Shown piece by piece: positions 43,904-52,424 of a stretch of 64,000 nt of DNA. The stretch is from positions 124,001-188,000 of the forward strand of contig NZ_FWFX01000006.1 in the NCBI RefSeq assembly GCF_900172335.1, read 5' to 3'. A program made the position numbers and the translations under genes. The first letter of the stretch is position 1. Every line of letters begins with the position of its first letter. The stretch comes from Roseovarius albus. Its GTDB lineage: Bacteria; Pseudomonadota; Alphaproteobacteria; Rhodobacterales; Rhodobacteraceae. Below the pieces are notes generated by a model. The model was given only the letters and a program-made list of their open reading frames with translations, ran no database searches and was not told the DNA's origin.

Positions 43904-45283
43904 ATGACCGAGATCAAGCTGCACAATAACAAGACACGCCGGAAAGAGGTGTTTGAACCCATCGATCGTGACAACGTGCGCATGTATGTCTGCGGGCCAA
44001 CAGTCTATGACCGTGCGCATCTGGGCAATGCCCGCCCTGTCGTGGTGTTTGACGTGCTCTATCGCCTGCTGCGCCATGTGTATGGGGCAGACAAAGTGAC
44101 CTATGCGCGCAACTTCACGGATGTAGAAGACAAGATCAACGTTCGCGCCGCTGAAACCGGTCGTAAGATCAGTGACATTACCAACGAGACCATTCAGTGG
44201 TTTTTGGATGATATGGGATCGCTTGGCGCGATGGAGCCCAACCTGATGCCACGCGCCACCGATTATATCCCACAGATGGTGACAATGATTGCGGGGCTGA
44301 TCGAAAAGGGGCACGCGTATGCTGCTGAAGGTCATGTGCTCTTTGCCGTGGACAGCTACAAAGCCTATGGCGCGCTGTCGGGCCGCTCAGTCGATGATAT
44401 GATCGCGGGGGCCCGAGTTGAGGTTGCGCCCTATAAGAAAAACCCGATGGATTTTGTTCTGTGGAAACCCTCAGACGAAACCCAGCCAGGCTGGGAAAGC
44501 CCGTGGAGCTGGGGCCGTCCGGGTTGGCACATCGAATGCTCGGCCATGGCGGATGACCTGTTGGGCAAAAGCTTTGATATCCACGGCGGCGGCAACGACC
44601 TGCAATTCCCGCACCACGAAAATGAGATCGCGCAAAGCTGCTGCGCCAATCCGGGGTCAGATTTTGCCCGCGTCTGGATGCACAATGAGATGCTGCAAGT
44701 CGAAGGCAAGAAGATGTCCAAATCGCTGGGTAACTTCTTTACCGTCCGCGATTTGTTGGATCAGGGAATACCCGGCGAAGTGATCCGCTTTGTATTTCTG
44801 TCGACGCATTACCGCAAGCCGATGGACTGGACAGCAGAGAAGGCGCGAGAGGCAGAGAAGACGCTGCGCAAGTGGTATGCGATCTCGGAAGATGCCGGAG
44901 TGGCACCTGAAGAAAAAGAAGCCGATCCAGAGTTGATCAGTGCGCTAGCTGATGACTTGAACACGCCTCGCGCGATAACCGCATGCCATCGTCTCGCAAA
45001 TGCGGATGATGCAAATCAACTGCGTAAGAACATGGATATGCTGGGTTTTTACGAGCAGGGGTTGCCGGAATGGGTAAATTTGGGCCAACAGGACTTGTCG
45101 CATTTAGAAACCGAGTTGTTTAACCTTCGCGAAACGGCAAAAGCGACAAAAGATTTCTCCGCTGTGGATCAGATGAAATCGTCTTTGATCGGAGCAGGTC
45201 TCGAGGTTCAAATGACTAAAGAGAGTGTGAAGTTGGTGCCCGGCATCGATTTTGATGCTTCCAAACTGGAGGCTTTGAAATGA
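43904..45283 (+). CDS. cysS: Cysteinyl-tRNA synthetase
   Basis: 459 residues. It charges tRNA-Cys. The HIGH motif appears as HLGN at 39-42 in [17 protein letters not shown], with the zinc-binding Cys30; further zinc-site residues are in [28 protein letters not shown] follows, and the KMSKS loop is [12 protein letters not shown] near residue 270. GAGGG precedes the ATG. Upstream is a Cys-rich candidate leader peptide; downstream its stop overlaps a small coupled ORF that leads into the citramalate-synthase-like gene. Confidence 0.97.
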   Translation: MTEIKLHNNKTRRKEVFEPIDRDNVRMYVCGPTVYDRAHLGNARPVVVFDVLYRLLRHVYGADKVTYARNFTDVEDKINVRAAETGRKISDITNETIQWFLDDMGSLGAMEPNLMPRATDYIPQMVTMIAGLIEKGHAYAAEGHVLFAVDSYKAYGALSGRSVDDMIAGARVEVAPYKKNPMDFVLWKPSDETQPGWESPWSWGRPGWHIECSAMADDLLGKSFDIHGGGNDLQFPHHENEIAQSCCANPGSDFARVWMHNEMLQVEGKKMSKSLGNFFTVRDLLDQGIPGEVIRFVFLSTHYRKPMDWTAEKAREAEKTLRKWYAISEDAGVAPEEKEADPELISALADDLNTPRAITACHRLANADDANQLRKNMDMLGFYEQGLPEWVNLGQQDLSHLETELFNLRETAKATKDFSAVDQMKSSLIGAGLEVQMTKESVKLVPGIDFDASKLEALK

Positions 45284-45387
45284 ATGCGCCATCGCAATTG
45301 AGCACAGCATCCGACCGCGGGCGGAAGCAAAGCGCCCGCACGTCAAACCTTTGGTTTGCCTTTTGCAAAACGGGGTGTCCCCTGTGA
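45280..45387 (+). CDS. Small ORF translationally coupled between cysS and cimA-like gene
   Basis: 35 codons. The ATG at 45280 overlaps the cysS stop (ATGA) and has GGAGG exactly seven bases upstream, a strong ribosome site located inside cysS. The TGA stop at 45385-45387 overlaps the GTG start of the next gene (GTGA). The peptide starts [17 protein letters not shown] and ends [10 protein letters not shown], with two cysteines near the end. The mRNA within it can form GCGGGCG / CGCCCGC and CAAACC / GGTTTG hairpins. No family is known. It could be a coupling or leader peptide that opens the downstream start, or a small protein. Confidence 0.6.
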   Translation: MNAPSQLSTASDRGRKQSARTSNLWFAFCKTGCPL

Positions 45388-46994
45388 CCAAAGAACGCCT
45401 CTATCTCTATGACACCACCCTCCGCGATGGGCAGCAAACGCAGGGCGTGCAATTCTCGACTGTTGAAAAACAGACCATCGCACAGACGCTTGATGAACTG
45501 GGCATCGACTATATCGAAGGCGGCTGGCCCGGTGCCAACCCGACCGACAGCGCGTTTTTTGACGCAGCCCCCAAGACTCGCGCCACAATGACCGCCTTTG
45601 GTATGACCAAACGCGCAGGTATGAGCGCGGAAAACGATGATGTTTTGGCAGCGGTGATGAATGCGGGCACAGGTGCGGTTTGCCTCGTAGGCAAAACCCA
45701 TGAGTTCCATGTCACTACGGCCCTCGGTATCACGCTTGACGAAAACCGCGACAACATCGCCAAATCCATCTCACATATTGTGAAGAATGGCCGCGAGGCG
45801 CTGTTTGATGCCGAGCATTTCTTTGATGGTTTCAAATCCAACCCCGAATATGCGTTGAGCTGCCTGAAAGCTGCGCTCGACGCTGGTGCACGTTGGGTGG
45901 TGTTGTGCGATACCAATGGCGGCACCTTGCCCTATGATGTCTACCGCATCACCGCAGAGGTGGTCGCCGCTGGTATTCCGGGGGATCAACTGGGTATTCA
46001 TACCCATAATGACACCGAAAATGCGGTGGCTGGCAGTCTGGCCGCTGTTGATGCCGGTGCGCGGCAGGTGCAGGGGACGTTGAACGGGTTGGGCGAGCGT
46101 TGTGGCAATGCCAACCTGATCGCGATTATCCCCACATTGCTGTTGAAAGAGCCCTATGCCAGCACGCTTGAAACGGGGATCTGCGCTGAAGCGTTGAAAT
46201 CCCTGACTATGGCCAGCCGACAACTGGATGAAATCCTCAACCGCGTGCCGACCAAGCAGGCGGCTTACGTCGGGGCGTCCGCCTTTGCGCATAAGGCCGG
46301 GCTGCACGCCTCTGCGATCCTCAAGGACCCTACCACTTACGAACATATACCGCCGGAAGCTATTGGAAATACACGCATTATTCCGATGTCAAATCAGGCG
46401 GGGCTATCCAACCTGCGCCGTCGACTGGCCGAGGCCGGTCTAGATGTGCAACGGGATGATCCGGCCTTATCTCGTATTCTCGCCGAGATCAAAGATCGCG
46501 AAGACCACGGTTATACCTATGACAGCGCTCAAGCGAGTTTTGAACTTCTGGCGCGGCGCGAACTGGGGTTGTTGCCCGAGTTTTTCGAGGTCAAGCGCTA
46601 CAAGGTGACGGTGGAGCGGCGCAAAAACAAGTATGACAAAATGGCTTCGTTATCTGAGGCCGTTGTTGTCGTTAAGGTCGACGGTGAAAAGAAGCTTTCT
46701 GTCAGCGAATCCATGGATGGCCATGGGTCTGACCGTGGCCCGGTGAATGCATTGGCGAAAGCCTTGGCAAAGGATCTGGGACCCTTTCAGGATGCCATTG
46801 ATGATATGCGTCTGGTCGATTTCAAAGTGCGCATCACTCAGGGCGGAACTGAGGCGGTGACTCGCGTCATCATCGATAGCGAAGATGGCAAGGGACGGCG
46901 TTGGTCGACCGTGGGCGTCAGTCCAAACATCGTTGATGCGTCTTTCGAGGCGCTGCTGGATGCCATAAACTGGAAGCTCTTGCGTGATGCGTGA
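45384..46994 (+). CDS. cimA: Citramalate synthase-like DRE-TIM enzyme
   Basis: 536 residues from the GTG at 45384 ([15 protein letters not shown]), which overlaps the stop of the small upstream ORF; GTG 45375 is possible. The DRE-TIM metallolyase core shows YLYDTTLRDGQQTQGVQF and LGIHTHNDTENAVAGSL with the metal-binding His pair, and a LeuA-type allosteric domain occupies the C-terminus (from about 400). The family condenses pyruvate with acetyl-CoA to citramalate, giving a threonine-independent route to isoleucine; a related acyl-CoA condensation is not excluded. It shares a short overlap with the following gene. Confidence 0.88.
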   Translation: MTKERLYLYDTTLRDGQQTQGVQFSTVEKQTIAQTLDELGIDYIEGGWPGANPTDSAFFDAAPKTRATMTAFGMTKRAGMSAENDDVLAAVMNAGTGAVCLVGKTHEFHVTTALGITLDENRDNIAKSISHIVKNGREALFDAEHFFDGFKSNPEYALSCLKAALDAGARWVVLCDTNGGTLPYDVYRITAEVVAAGIPGDQLGIHTHNDTENAVAGSLAAVDAGARQVQGTLNGLGERCGNANLIAIIPTLLLKEPYASTLETGICAEALKSLTMASRQLDEILNRVPTKQAAYVGASAFAHKAGLHASAILKDPTTYEHIPPEAIGNTRIIPMSNQAGLSNLRRRLAEAGLDVQRDDPALSRILAEIKDREDHGYTYDSAQASFELLARRELGLLPEFFEVKRYKVTVERRKNKYDKMASLSEAVVVVKVDGEKKLSVSESMDGHGSDRGPVNALAKALAKDLGPFQDAIDDMRLVDFKVRITQGGTEAVTRVIIDSEDGKGRRWSTVGVSPNIVDASFEALLDAINWKLLRDA

Positions 46995-47754
46995 AGATAT
47001 TGCGGCCTGTGCCGCCATTGTGGAAAAGGGCGACCCCGATCGTTTTAGGGCCACAATGGCGGCACCGGTCGCACTGCGCGACAAGCTGTTTCCGCTATAC
47101 GCATTCAACGTCGAAGTGGCCCGCGCGCCATGGCTGACCGAAGAGCCGATGATTGCCGAAATGCGCCTTCAATGGTGGCGCGATGCGTTGGAGGAAATCC
47201 GCGCAGGCGGGCCGGTGCGGCGTCATGAGGTGACAACACCTTTGGCAGAAGTGATCGATGCTGAAGGGGTCAATCTTTTAGATCAACTCATCGCAGCAAG
47301 GCGTTGGGATATATATAAAGAACCATTTGAGGATACGGCGCACTTTCAGTCGTACCTGAAAGATGCCGCCGGAAATTTGCTTGCCGTCGCGTTGCGGTCC
47401 ACTGGTACGCAGTGTGACACACTTGCCCGGGAATTTGGCTATGCGCAGGGGGTGGCAAACTGGTTGCGTGCGGTGCCGAATTTAGAGGCCGCAGGTCGTA
47501 TTCCATTGGTCGATGGGCGCCCTGAGACGGTGGGAAAACTGGCGCATGAGGGATTGCAATTCTTGCACGCCGCGCGCGCGAACAAATCTTCGATTCCGAA
47601 ACAAAGTCAGCCTGCGCTTTTACCCCTTTGGCAGACATCTGGAGTGCTGAAACGGGCTGCCAGATCACCCGCGAAAGTTGGCCTTGGTCAGTTAGAAGTT
47701 TCACCTTTTCGGCAAAACCTTGGATTGCTGAAGGCGACTGTTTTCGGAATCTAA
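46987..47754 (+). CDS. Squalene/phytoene synthase family protein
   Basis: 255 residues from the ATG at 46987, which overlaps the end of the citramalate-synthase-like gene. The fold is recognised from LFPLYAFNVEVARAPWLTEEPMIAEMRLQWWRDALEEI and REFGYAQGVANWLRAVPNLEAAGR. The Asp-rich DxxxD motifs of true head-to-head prenyl synthases are not evident, as in the NDUFAF6-like members linked to respiratory complex I assembly. It is probably such a divergent member rather than a carotenoid enzyme. Confidence 0.8.
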   Translation: MREDIAACAAIVEKGDPDRFRATMAAPVALRDKLFPLYAFNVEVARAPWLTEEPMIAEMRLQWWRDALEEIRAGGPVRRHEVTTPLAEVIDAEGVNLLDQLIAARRWDIYKEPFEDTAHFQSYLKDAAGNLLAVALRSTGTQCDTLAREFGYAQGVANWLRAVPNLEAAGRIPLVDGRPETVGKLAHEGLQFLHAARANKSSIPKQSQPALLPLWQTSGVLKRAARSPAKVGLGQLEVSPFRQNLGLLKATVFGI

Positions 47755-47949
47755 ACGTTCTATGTTTAACCATAGGCTGTGGATAACTGTCACATTGCCG
47801 TAATGGAATCGCGGTATTCCGGTTTTGATCCTGCAATATGTGGGGGTTGTCAGATGGCAACCACGATATATAGTGGAGGATAACAAGGGGCGGGTTGTCC
47901 CGCTCTGGAACCGCGATAACGGTCAACCGGGCAGGAGTGATTGAAAGGT

Positions 47950-48534
47950 ATGGCAGAGGATTTTAGAGCAGAGTTTGTCAGAGAACCGGCGGCGTTGAAG
48001 CAGCATCCGGCACTGGTGCTAAATGCGGATTACCGACCCTTGTCCTACTACCCGTTATCGCTGTGGTGTTGGCAAGATGCGATCAAAGCAGCCTATCTGG
48101 AACGTGTTGATATCGTTGCGGAATATGAAGAAACGGTCCGAAGTCCCAGTACTGAGATACGCATTCCCAGTGTGATCGTTTTGAAAGACTATGTAAAACC
48201 TCAAAAGCGCGTGGCCTTCACGCGCTTTAATTTATTTTTGAGGGACGAATTTCAGTGCCAGTATTGCGGGACGACAGGGGATCTGACGTTTGATCACGTG
48301 GTTCCGCGTGCTGTAGGTGGGGTAACCAGTTGGGAAAACGTGGTTGCGGCCTGTAGCCCATGCAATTTACGTAAAGGTTCCAAGAGCTTACATCAGGCAC
48401 ACATGTCACTGCGTAAGCCGCCCAGGGCACCGGCTGCGGAGCAGTTGCGCAATACCGGTCGGAAATTCCCCCCCAATCACCTGCACGACAGTTGGCTGGA
48501 TTTCCTGTATTGGGATGCGGAGTTGGAAGCCTGA
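47950..48534 (+). CDS. HNH endonuclease family protein
   Basis: 194 residues from ATG 47950; a TTG at 47941 sits closer to the AGGAGTGA site. The domain is clear: FLRDEFQCQYCGTTGDLTFDHVVPRAVGGVTSWENVVAACSPCNLRKGSK, with the Cx2C pairs for zinc and the DHVVPR and N of the HNH core. The N-terminal part (ALVLNADYRPLSYYPLSLWCWQDAIKA) is conserved in a widespread chromosomal HNH family of unknown target. It stands alone; convergent with the repeat-protein gene. Confidence 0.88.
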   Translation: MAEDFRAEFVREPAALKQHPALVLNADYRPLSYYPLSLWCWQDAIKAAYLERVDIVAEYEETVRSPSTEIRIPSVIVLKDYVKPQKRVAFTRFNLFLRDEFQCQYCGTTGDLTFDHVVPRAVGGVTSWENVVAACSPCNLRKGSKSLHQAHMSLRKPPRAPAAEQLRNTGRKFPPNHLHDSWLDFLYWDAELEA

Positions 48535-48539
48535 TTTAC

Positions 48540-48578
48540 GTACAGGTTGTACAGGTTGTACGCGGGTTTTGTACAAAA
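48540..48578. repeat. Short direct repeats and a 12-bp palindrome
   Basis: GTACAGGTT is repeated at 48540-48548 and 48549-48557, then GTACGCGGG, then the perfect palindrome TTTTGTACAAAA (48567-48578). All lie in the 88-base gap between convergent genes. They may form terminator structures or a protein-binding site. Confidence 0.4.
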
Positions 48579-48622
48579 GCCTTTTTGACCCGACGCATTG
48601 GTTAACGAAGTTGAAAGCTTTT

Positions 48623-50833
48623 CTAATTCGACGGCGATCCCGCCCGCTCGATCCCGATGGATCCGGTGCCAAATCCCACCTGCATCTTCCCGAAGGAAAC
48701 ATTGTCCGCGGCGAGGGCGGCGGCGAGTTTTGACAGATCATCCATGTTGTGGGGTTTGACGAACCCGGCGCTGTGCAATTCCAGAATGTCCGCCCGCGAA
48801 TGATGGAAACCGGCCAGGCGCATGTTGTAGCGATAAAGCGCGGCAAGGGTTCCGAGCAAGAACAGCAACAAGATGCCGGGCGGGACTTGCGTGCTGAGGG
48901 TTTCCCACCAATCGCTTTCGGTGGCTTCTTGGTTACTTTGCCAGGTCTCAAGGCAGGTTTTGGTGAGAGTTTCAGAATCCGCATTGGGCGCGCGGCACTT
49001 TTCCAAAAACTGATCGAAGGACATCGCATAGTCCGCTTTGGCCAGAACGGCCCACGGGAGCTCATCAAAACGGTCACGCCGGTCTTGGGTGCTGGATCTG
49101 ACTTTGTGGAGGCCCGCGCGTTCAATCTCAATTCGTCGTAGCTCTGCGTCCATTTGTTTGATCGTGTCGCGATTTTTCAGATCTAATTGGAGTGTGTCGA
49201 AAAAGTCGCGCATTTTCGCATCGCTTTCGAGAGCCATAACGCGCTCTGGCAACGAACTTGGTAGCTTCCACACACCACCGTGGTTCGATCCCATGAAATA
49301 TATTGTCGCTTTGGCCTGGACCGGCGCGTTGAATTCGACTCCGTCTGGGACCAACAACTCCACAAAGGGTGCACCGTCCTGCTTCGCGCGCCATACGCCA
49401 CCGAGTTGCCCCGTGATATATACCGCCTCTCCGATTTGGACCGGATCGTAAAAGCCGTTTCCATCTGCGACCAGCAGCTTTTCAGGGGATGTGCTTTCTT
49501 GCGCTAAGCGCCATACGGCACTACCAAACTGTTCCGTGATATATATCGCTTCTCCGATCTGGACGGGATTGTTGAGACCATTTCCGTCGGGCGCTCGCAG
49601 TTCGTCAAAGGATGTGGAGTCATGCGCTAAGCGCCATACGCCGCCATTGAATTGCCCCGTAATATATATTGCCTCTCCGATCTGGACTGGATTGTTGACG
49701 TTATCTCCATCTATGACTAGCAGCTCTTCAAGGGATGTACCGTCTTGCGTTGCGCGCCATATGCCACCACCATCATAGTCAGTAATATATATCGCCTCTC
49801 CGAACTGAACCGGCGCGTTAAAGCCGCTTACGTCCGGTGCCCCCTTTAGTTCTTCAAAGGGTGCGCCGTCTCGCGCTGAGCGCCATACGCCACTACTGAA
49901 TGGCCCTGCGATATATATCGCCTCTCCGGCCTGGACCGGTGGGTAGAGGTGGGTTCCGTCTGGCTCCTTTAGTTCTTCAAAGGGTTCGCCGTCCTGTGCA
50001 GCGCGCCATACGCCACCATGATCAAAGCCCGTGATATATATCGCCTCTCCGATCTGAACCGGTGCATTAAGGCCCATTCCGTTTGGCTCCTTTAGCTCTT
50101 CAAAGGATGCGCCGTCTTGCGCTGCGCGCCATATACCACCGCTGAATTGCCCCGTGATATATATCGCCTCTCCGATCTGGACTGGACCGTTAAGGCCGTT
50201 TCCGTCTGGTGCCCTTAGTTCTTCAAAGGGTTCGCCGTCCTGTGCAGCGCGCCATACGCCACCATGATCAAAGCCCGTGATATATATCGCCTCTCCGATC
50301 TGAACCGGTGCATTAAGGCCCATTCCGTTTGGCTCCTTTAGCTCTTCAAAGGATGCGCCGTCTTGCGCTGCGCGCCATACGCCACCATAGTCGAAGCTGC
50401 TGATATATATTGCCTCTCCAACCTGGAGCGGATCGTTAAGGCCATTTCCGTCTGGCGCGCGTAACTGTTCTGGGCGTTCGTGTAGAAAGTTCGAGAGGTC
50501 GGTTTTGAGGGTTTCACGATCTCGGTCGAGACCACCCAGACGGGTTTCAATATCGCTAATATGCTGGGTTAATGTCTGTTTACGCCCGTCTGCGAACTGC
50601 TGCCAGAAGGGCAGGCCAAGATAGAAGAGCAAGCCAATAAAAATCACAAAGACAAGCAGGGCCAGAATCCAGGAAGCCCGGCGCCGGGCCGCTTCGCCGC
50701 GACAGCGCAGTTGTCGGACAATGTCGCCAAGACGTCCCTCTGGCACGTTCCATTCTGCGTTTCGTGCCGCGCGCTTGAGATCCGACCACTGATCTATTGT
50801 GGCCTTGTCACCGTGAGATGCGTTGCCAGTCAT
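48623..50833 (-). CDS. Membrane-anchored protein with ten 41-residue repeats
   Basis: 736 residues from the ATG at 50833 (a TTG lies one codon earlier). Layout: polar N-terminus; a membrane helix at about 54-78 (ASWILALLVFVIFIGLLFYLGLPFW); a coiled coil (91-118, HISDIETRLGGLDRDRETLKTDL); ten tandem repeats from about 124 to 533 of the type EELRAPDGNGL ... GPVQIGEAIYITG ... GGVWRAAQDG; another helical section with MDAELRRIEIERAGLHKV; a second membrane helix (GILLLFLLGTLAALYRYN, near 660); and a short tail. Repeats two and four are identical. The blade-like unit (three beta strands and a Trp) suggests a beta-propeller displayed outside the membrane. No named family was recognised. Confidence 0.8.
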   Translation of the reverse strand: MTGNASHGDKATIDQWSDLKRAARNAEWNVPEGRLGDIVRQLRCRGEAARRRASWILALLVFVIFIGLLFYLGLPFWQQFADGRKQTLTQHISDIETRLGGLDRDRETLKTDLSNFLHERPEQLRAPDGNGLNDPLQVGEAIYISSFDYGGVWRAAQDGASFEELKEPNGMGLNAPVQIGEAIYITGFDHGGVWRAAQDGEPFEELRAPDGNGLNGPVQIGEAIYITGQFSGGIWRAAQDGASFEELKEPNGMGLNAPVQIGEAIYITGFDHGGVWRAAQDGEPFEELKEPDGTHLYPPVQAGEAIYIAGPFSSGVWRSARDGAPFEELKGAPDVSGFNAPVQFGEAIYITDYDGGGIWRATQDGTSLEELLVIDGDNVNNPVQIGEAIYITGQFNGGVWRLAHDSTSFDELRAPDGNGLNNPVQIGEAIYITEQFGSAVWRLAQESTSPEKLLVADGNGFYDPVQIGEAVYITGQLGGVWRAKQDGAPFVELLVPDGVEFNAPVQAKATIYFMGSNHGGVWKLPSSLPERVMALESDAKMRDFFDTLQLDLKNRDTIKQMDAELRRIEIERAGLHKVRSSTQDRRDRFDELPWAVLAKADYAMSFDQFLEKCRAPNADSETLTKTCLETWQSNQEATESDWWETLSTQVPPGILLLFLLGTLAALYRYNMRLAGFHHSRADILELHSAGFVKPHNMDDLSKLAAALAADNVSFGKMQVGFGTGSIGIERAGSPSN
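49238..50467. repeat. Ten tandem 123-bp coding repeats
   Basis: The period of 123 bases (41 codons) is regular except for one codon gained in repeat six and one lost in repeat nine. The segment 49969-50133 (165 bases) is identical to 50215-50379, exactly 246 bases away, so a two-repeat block was recently duplicated or homogenised. The outer repeats (first, ninth, tenth) are more diverged. Confidence 0.9.
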
Positions 50834-50950
50834 CAAATAAATTCGCTCAAATCAATTGAGGCTATAGAGTTGCACACCCCCGCCGAGAAAGGAATGAAAA
50901 TCTTCGGGCCATAAATCTGCCATGCTCCAAACAAAGGGCGTTGCAGTTTT

Positions 50951-51859
50951 TCAGGCCGCGAGGGTATTGCTAGAATCTTGCAGGACTTGCCCAAAAAGCC
51001 ACTCTCTGAAGATCATGATGTGAGATGAGTTAGATTGGCATTGCTCATAGGCGAGTGAGTAGAGGGTGCGGACCGGGGTGTGCAGATCAAATATTGGCCG
51101 CAACGCGCCAGATTTTAAAAAGTCATCAATCAAAGCGGTGTAAGACAACACAATGCCTGCATTGTTTAAGGCCGCATTGGTTGATAATTCGCAGTGGGCG
51201 AAAACCGGGCCGCCTGACGGGCAGGCCTGTGGGGCACCGGCCAGATCAAACCATTCTTGCCAGCCATCCGAGGTTTCATCCCGCAAAAGAACGTGATGTT
51301 GCAGGTCGTGTGGTCGTTTCAGGGAAGGATGAGACGCAAGATATTGAGGTGTGCAAACAGGTGTGCGGCCTGAAGTAAAAAATGGTTCAATGACAGCGCC
51401 GGGGACAGGGGCATCTTCCCAATGGATCACGATGTCCAATTCGCCGTTTCTGAAATCTGTCGGAGGCAAGCCGGTTTCAATTTTGACGTCAATGTCTGGG
51501 TAGGTGCACAGAAAGTTCGAAAGCCGTGGGATGAACCAGCGTTTTGCGAACCACTCGGTCATTTTCAATCTTAGTTGACCTTGCTGGGGCTCGCCAATGA
51601 CGGCACGCGTGCTGGCATCGAGATCGTCCAGAATAGGTCCGACGCTGGTCAGATAGTGCTGGCCATCAGGGGTGAGCTCAACCCGGTTCGATTGTCGTAC
51701 AAACATGGATTTACCGATGTAAGTTTCCAACAAGCTGACCTGGTGGCTGATTGCCGAAGGGGTGACGCATAGTTCGGATGCGGCGGATTTGAAGCTGCCC
51801 AATCTGGCGGCGGCCTCAAACGCCCGCAGAGCAGGGAATGGCGGGAGTTTGCGTTTCAT
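50951..51859 (-). CDS. LysR-family transcriptional regulator (GcvA-like)
   Basis: 302 residues. The helix-turn-helix at the N-terminus reads LPPFPALRAFEAAARLGSFKSAASELCVTPSAISHQVSLLE, the GcvA subgroup signature, and the effector domain begins after about residue 90 (GQLRLKMTEWFAKRWFIPRLSNF). It diverges from a cupin gene 106 bases away, which it probably regulates. Ligand unknown. Confidence 0.9.
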   Translation of the reverse strand: MKRKLPPFPALRAFEAAARLGSFKSAASELCVTPSAISHQVSLLETYIGKSMFVRQSNRVELTPDGQHYLTSVGPILDDLDASTRAVIGEPQQGQLRLKMTEWFAKRWFIPRLSNFLCTYPDIDVKIETGLPPTDFRNGELDIVIHWEDAPVPGAVIEPFFTSGRTPVCTPQYLASHPSLKRPHDLQHHVLLRDETSDGWQEWFDLAGAPQACPSGGPVFAHCELSTNAALNNAGIVLSYTALIDDFLKSGALRPIFDLHTPVRTLYSLAYEQCQSNSSHIMIFREWLFGQVLQDSSNTLAA

Positions 51860-51965
51860 CGGGGTGAATTCCTCTCAACCGGAACTGAATTCCTTTCATT
51901 TGCTCAAGGCTCCGGCGCCATATTAGCCTTGAATTGGATTTTTTCAAAATTTGAAGGATAGGCAG

Positions 51966-52418
51966 ATGCAAAATGATTTAGACAATCGCGCGCGATCTTC
52001 ACGGCCCATTAGGTTGTTTTCATTGCCATTGATGACCTGCTTTGGGCTGGTTGCCGGTTTTGCCTTGGCGCAGGTTGACCCGCCGACGGAGCACAAAAGT
52101 CTGTCGCTTGAAAAGCTTGGAGTGATCGAAGAAGACATGCTTCAGCGGCAAATCGGGTTGGGTGGATATTTCATGCAATTGCGCGCAATCACGATCATGC
52201 CTGGCGGACAGATCGCGAAACATTCGCATGAGACACGACCGGGAATCGTCAAGGTGATTTCGGGTGAGTGGGTCGAAGGCCGCCCAGAAGGAGAAGCCAC
52301 ATATTCCGCAGAAGGGATAGATGGAATACTGGAGGATGGGGATACTGTTCATTGGTTTTACAATCGCGGAGATGTACCCGCGAGCGCAATTGTATGTGAC
52401 CTGACGCCAAGTGGATAG
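51966..52418 (+). CDS. Cupin-domain protein with N-terminal hydrophobic segment
   Basis: 150 residues from the ATG at 51966, with AAGGA seven bases upstream. A hydrophobic segment (LFSLPLMTCFGLVAGFALAQV, about 20-40) implies a signal peptide or anchor, and a single cupin barrel follows with MPGGQIAKHSHETRPGIVKVISGEWVEGR (metal-type His pair HSH) and DGDTVHWFYNRGD. It is likely periplasmic and metal-binding, but the substrate is unknown. Adjacent to a divergent LysR gene. Confidence 0.8.
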   Translation: MQNDLDNRARSSRPIRLFSLPLMTCFGLVAGFALAQVDPPTEHKSLSLEKLGVIEEDMLQRQIGLGGYFMQLRAITIMPGGQIAKHSHETRPGIVKVISGEWVEGRPEGEATYSAEGIDGILEDGDTVHWFYNRGDVPASAIVCDLTPSG

Positions 52419-52424
52419 CTGATT

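Noticed and set aside
47778-47786. Perfect DnaA box (TGTGGATAA)
   Set aside because: A single box without clustering, AT-rich unwinding region or dnaA/parAB neighbours does not support an origin.
49238-50467. CRISPR-like periodicity
   Set aside because: The 123-bp repeats are coding, in frame, and have no unique spacers; no cas genes are present.
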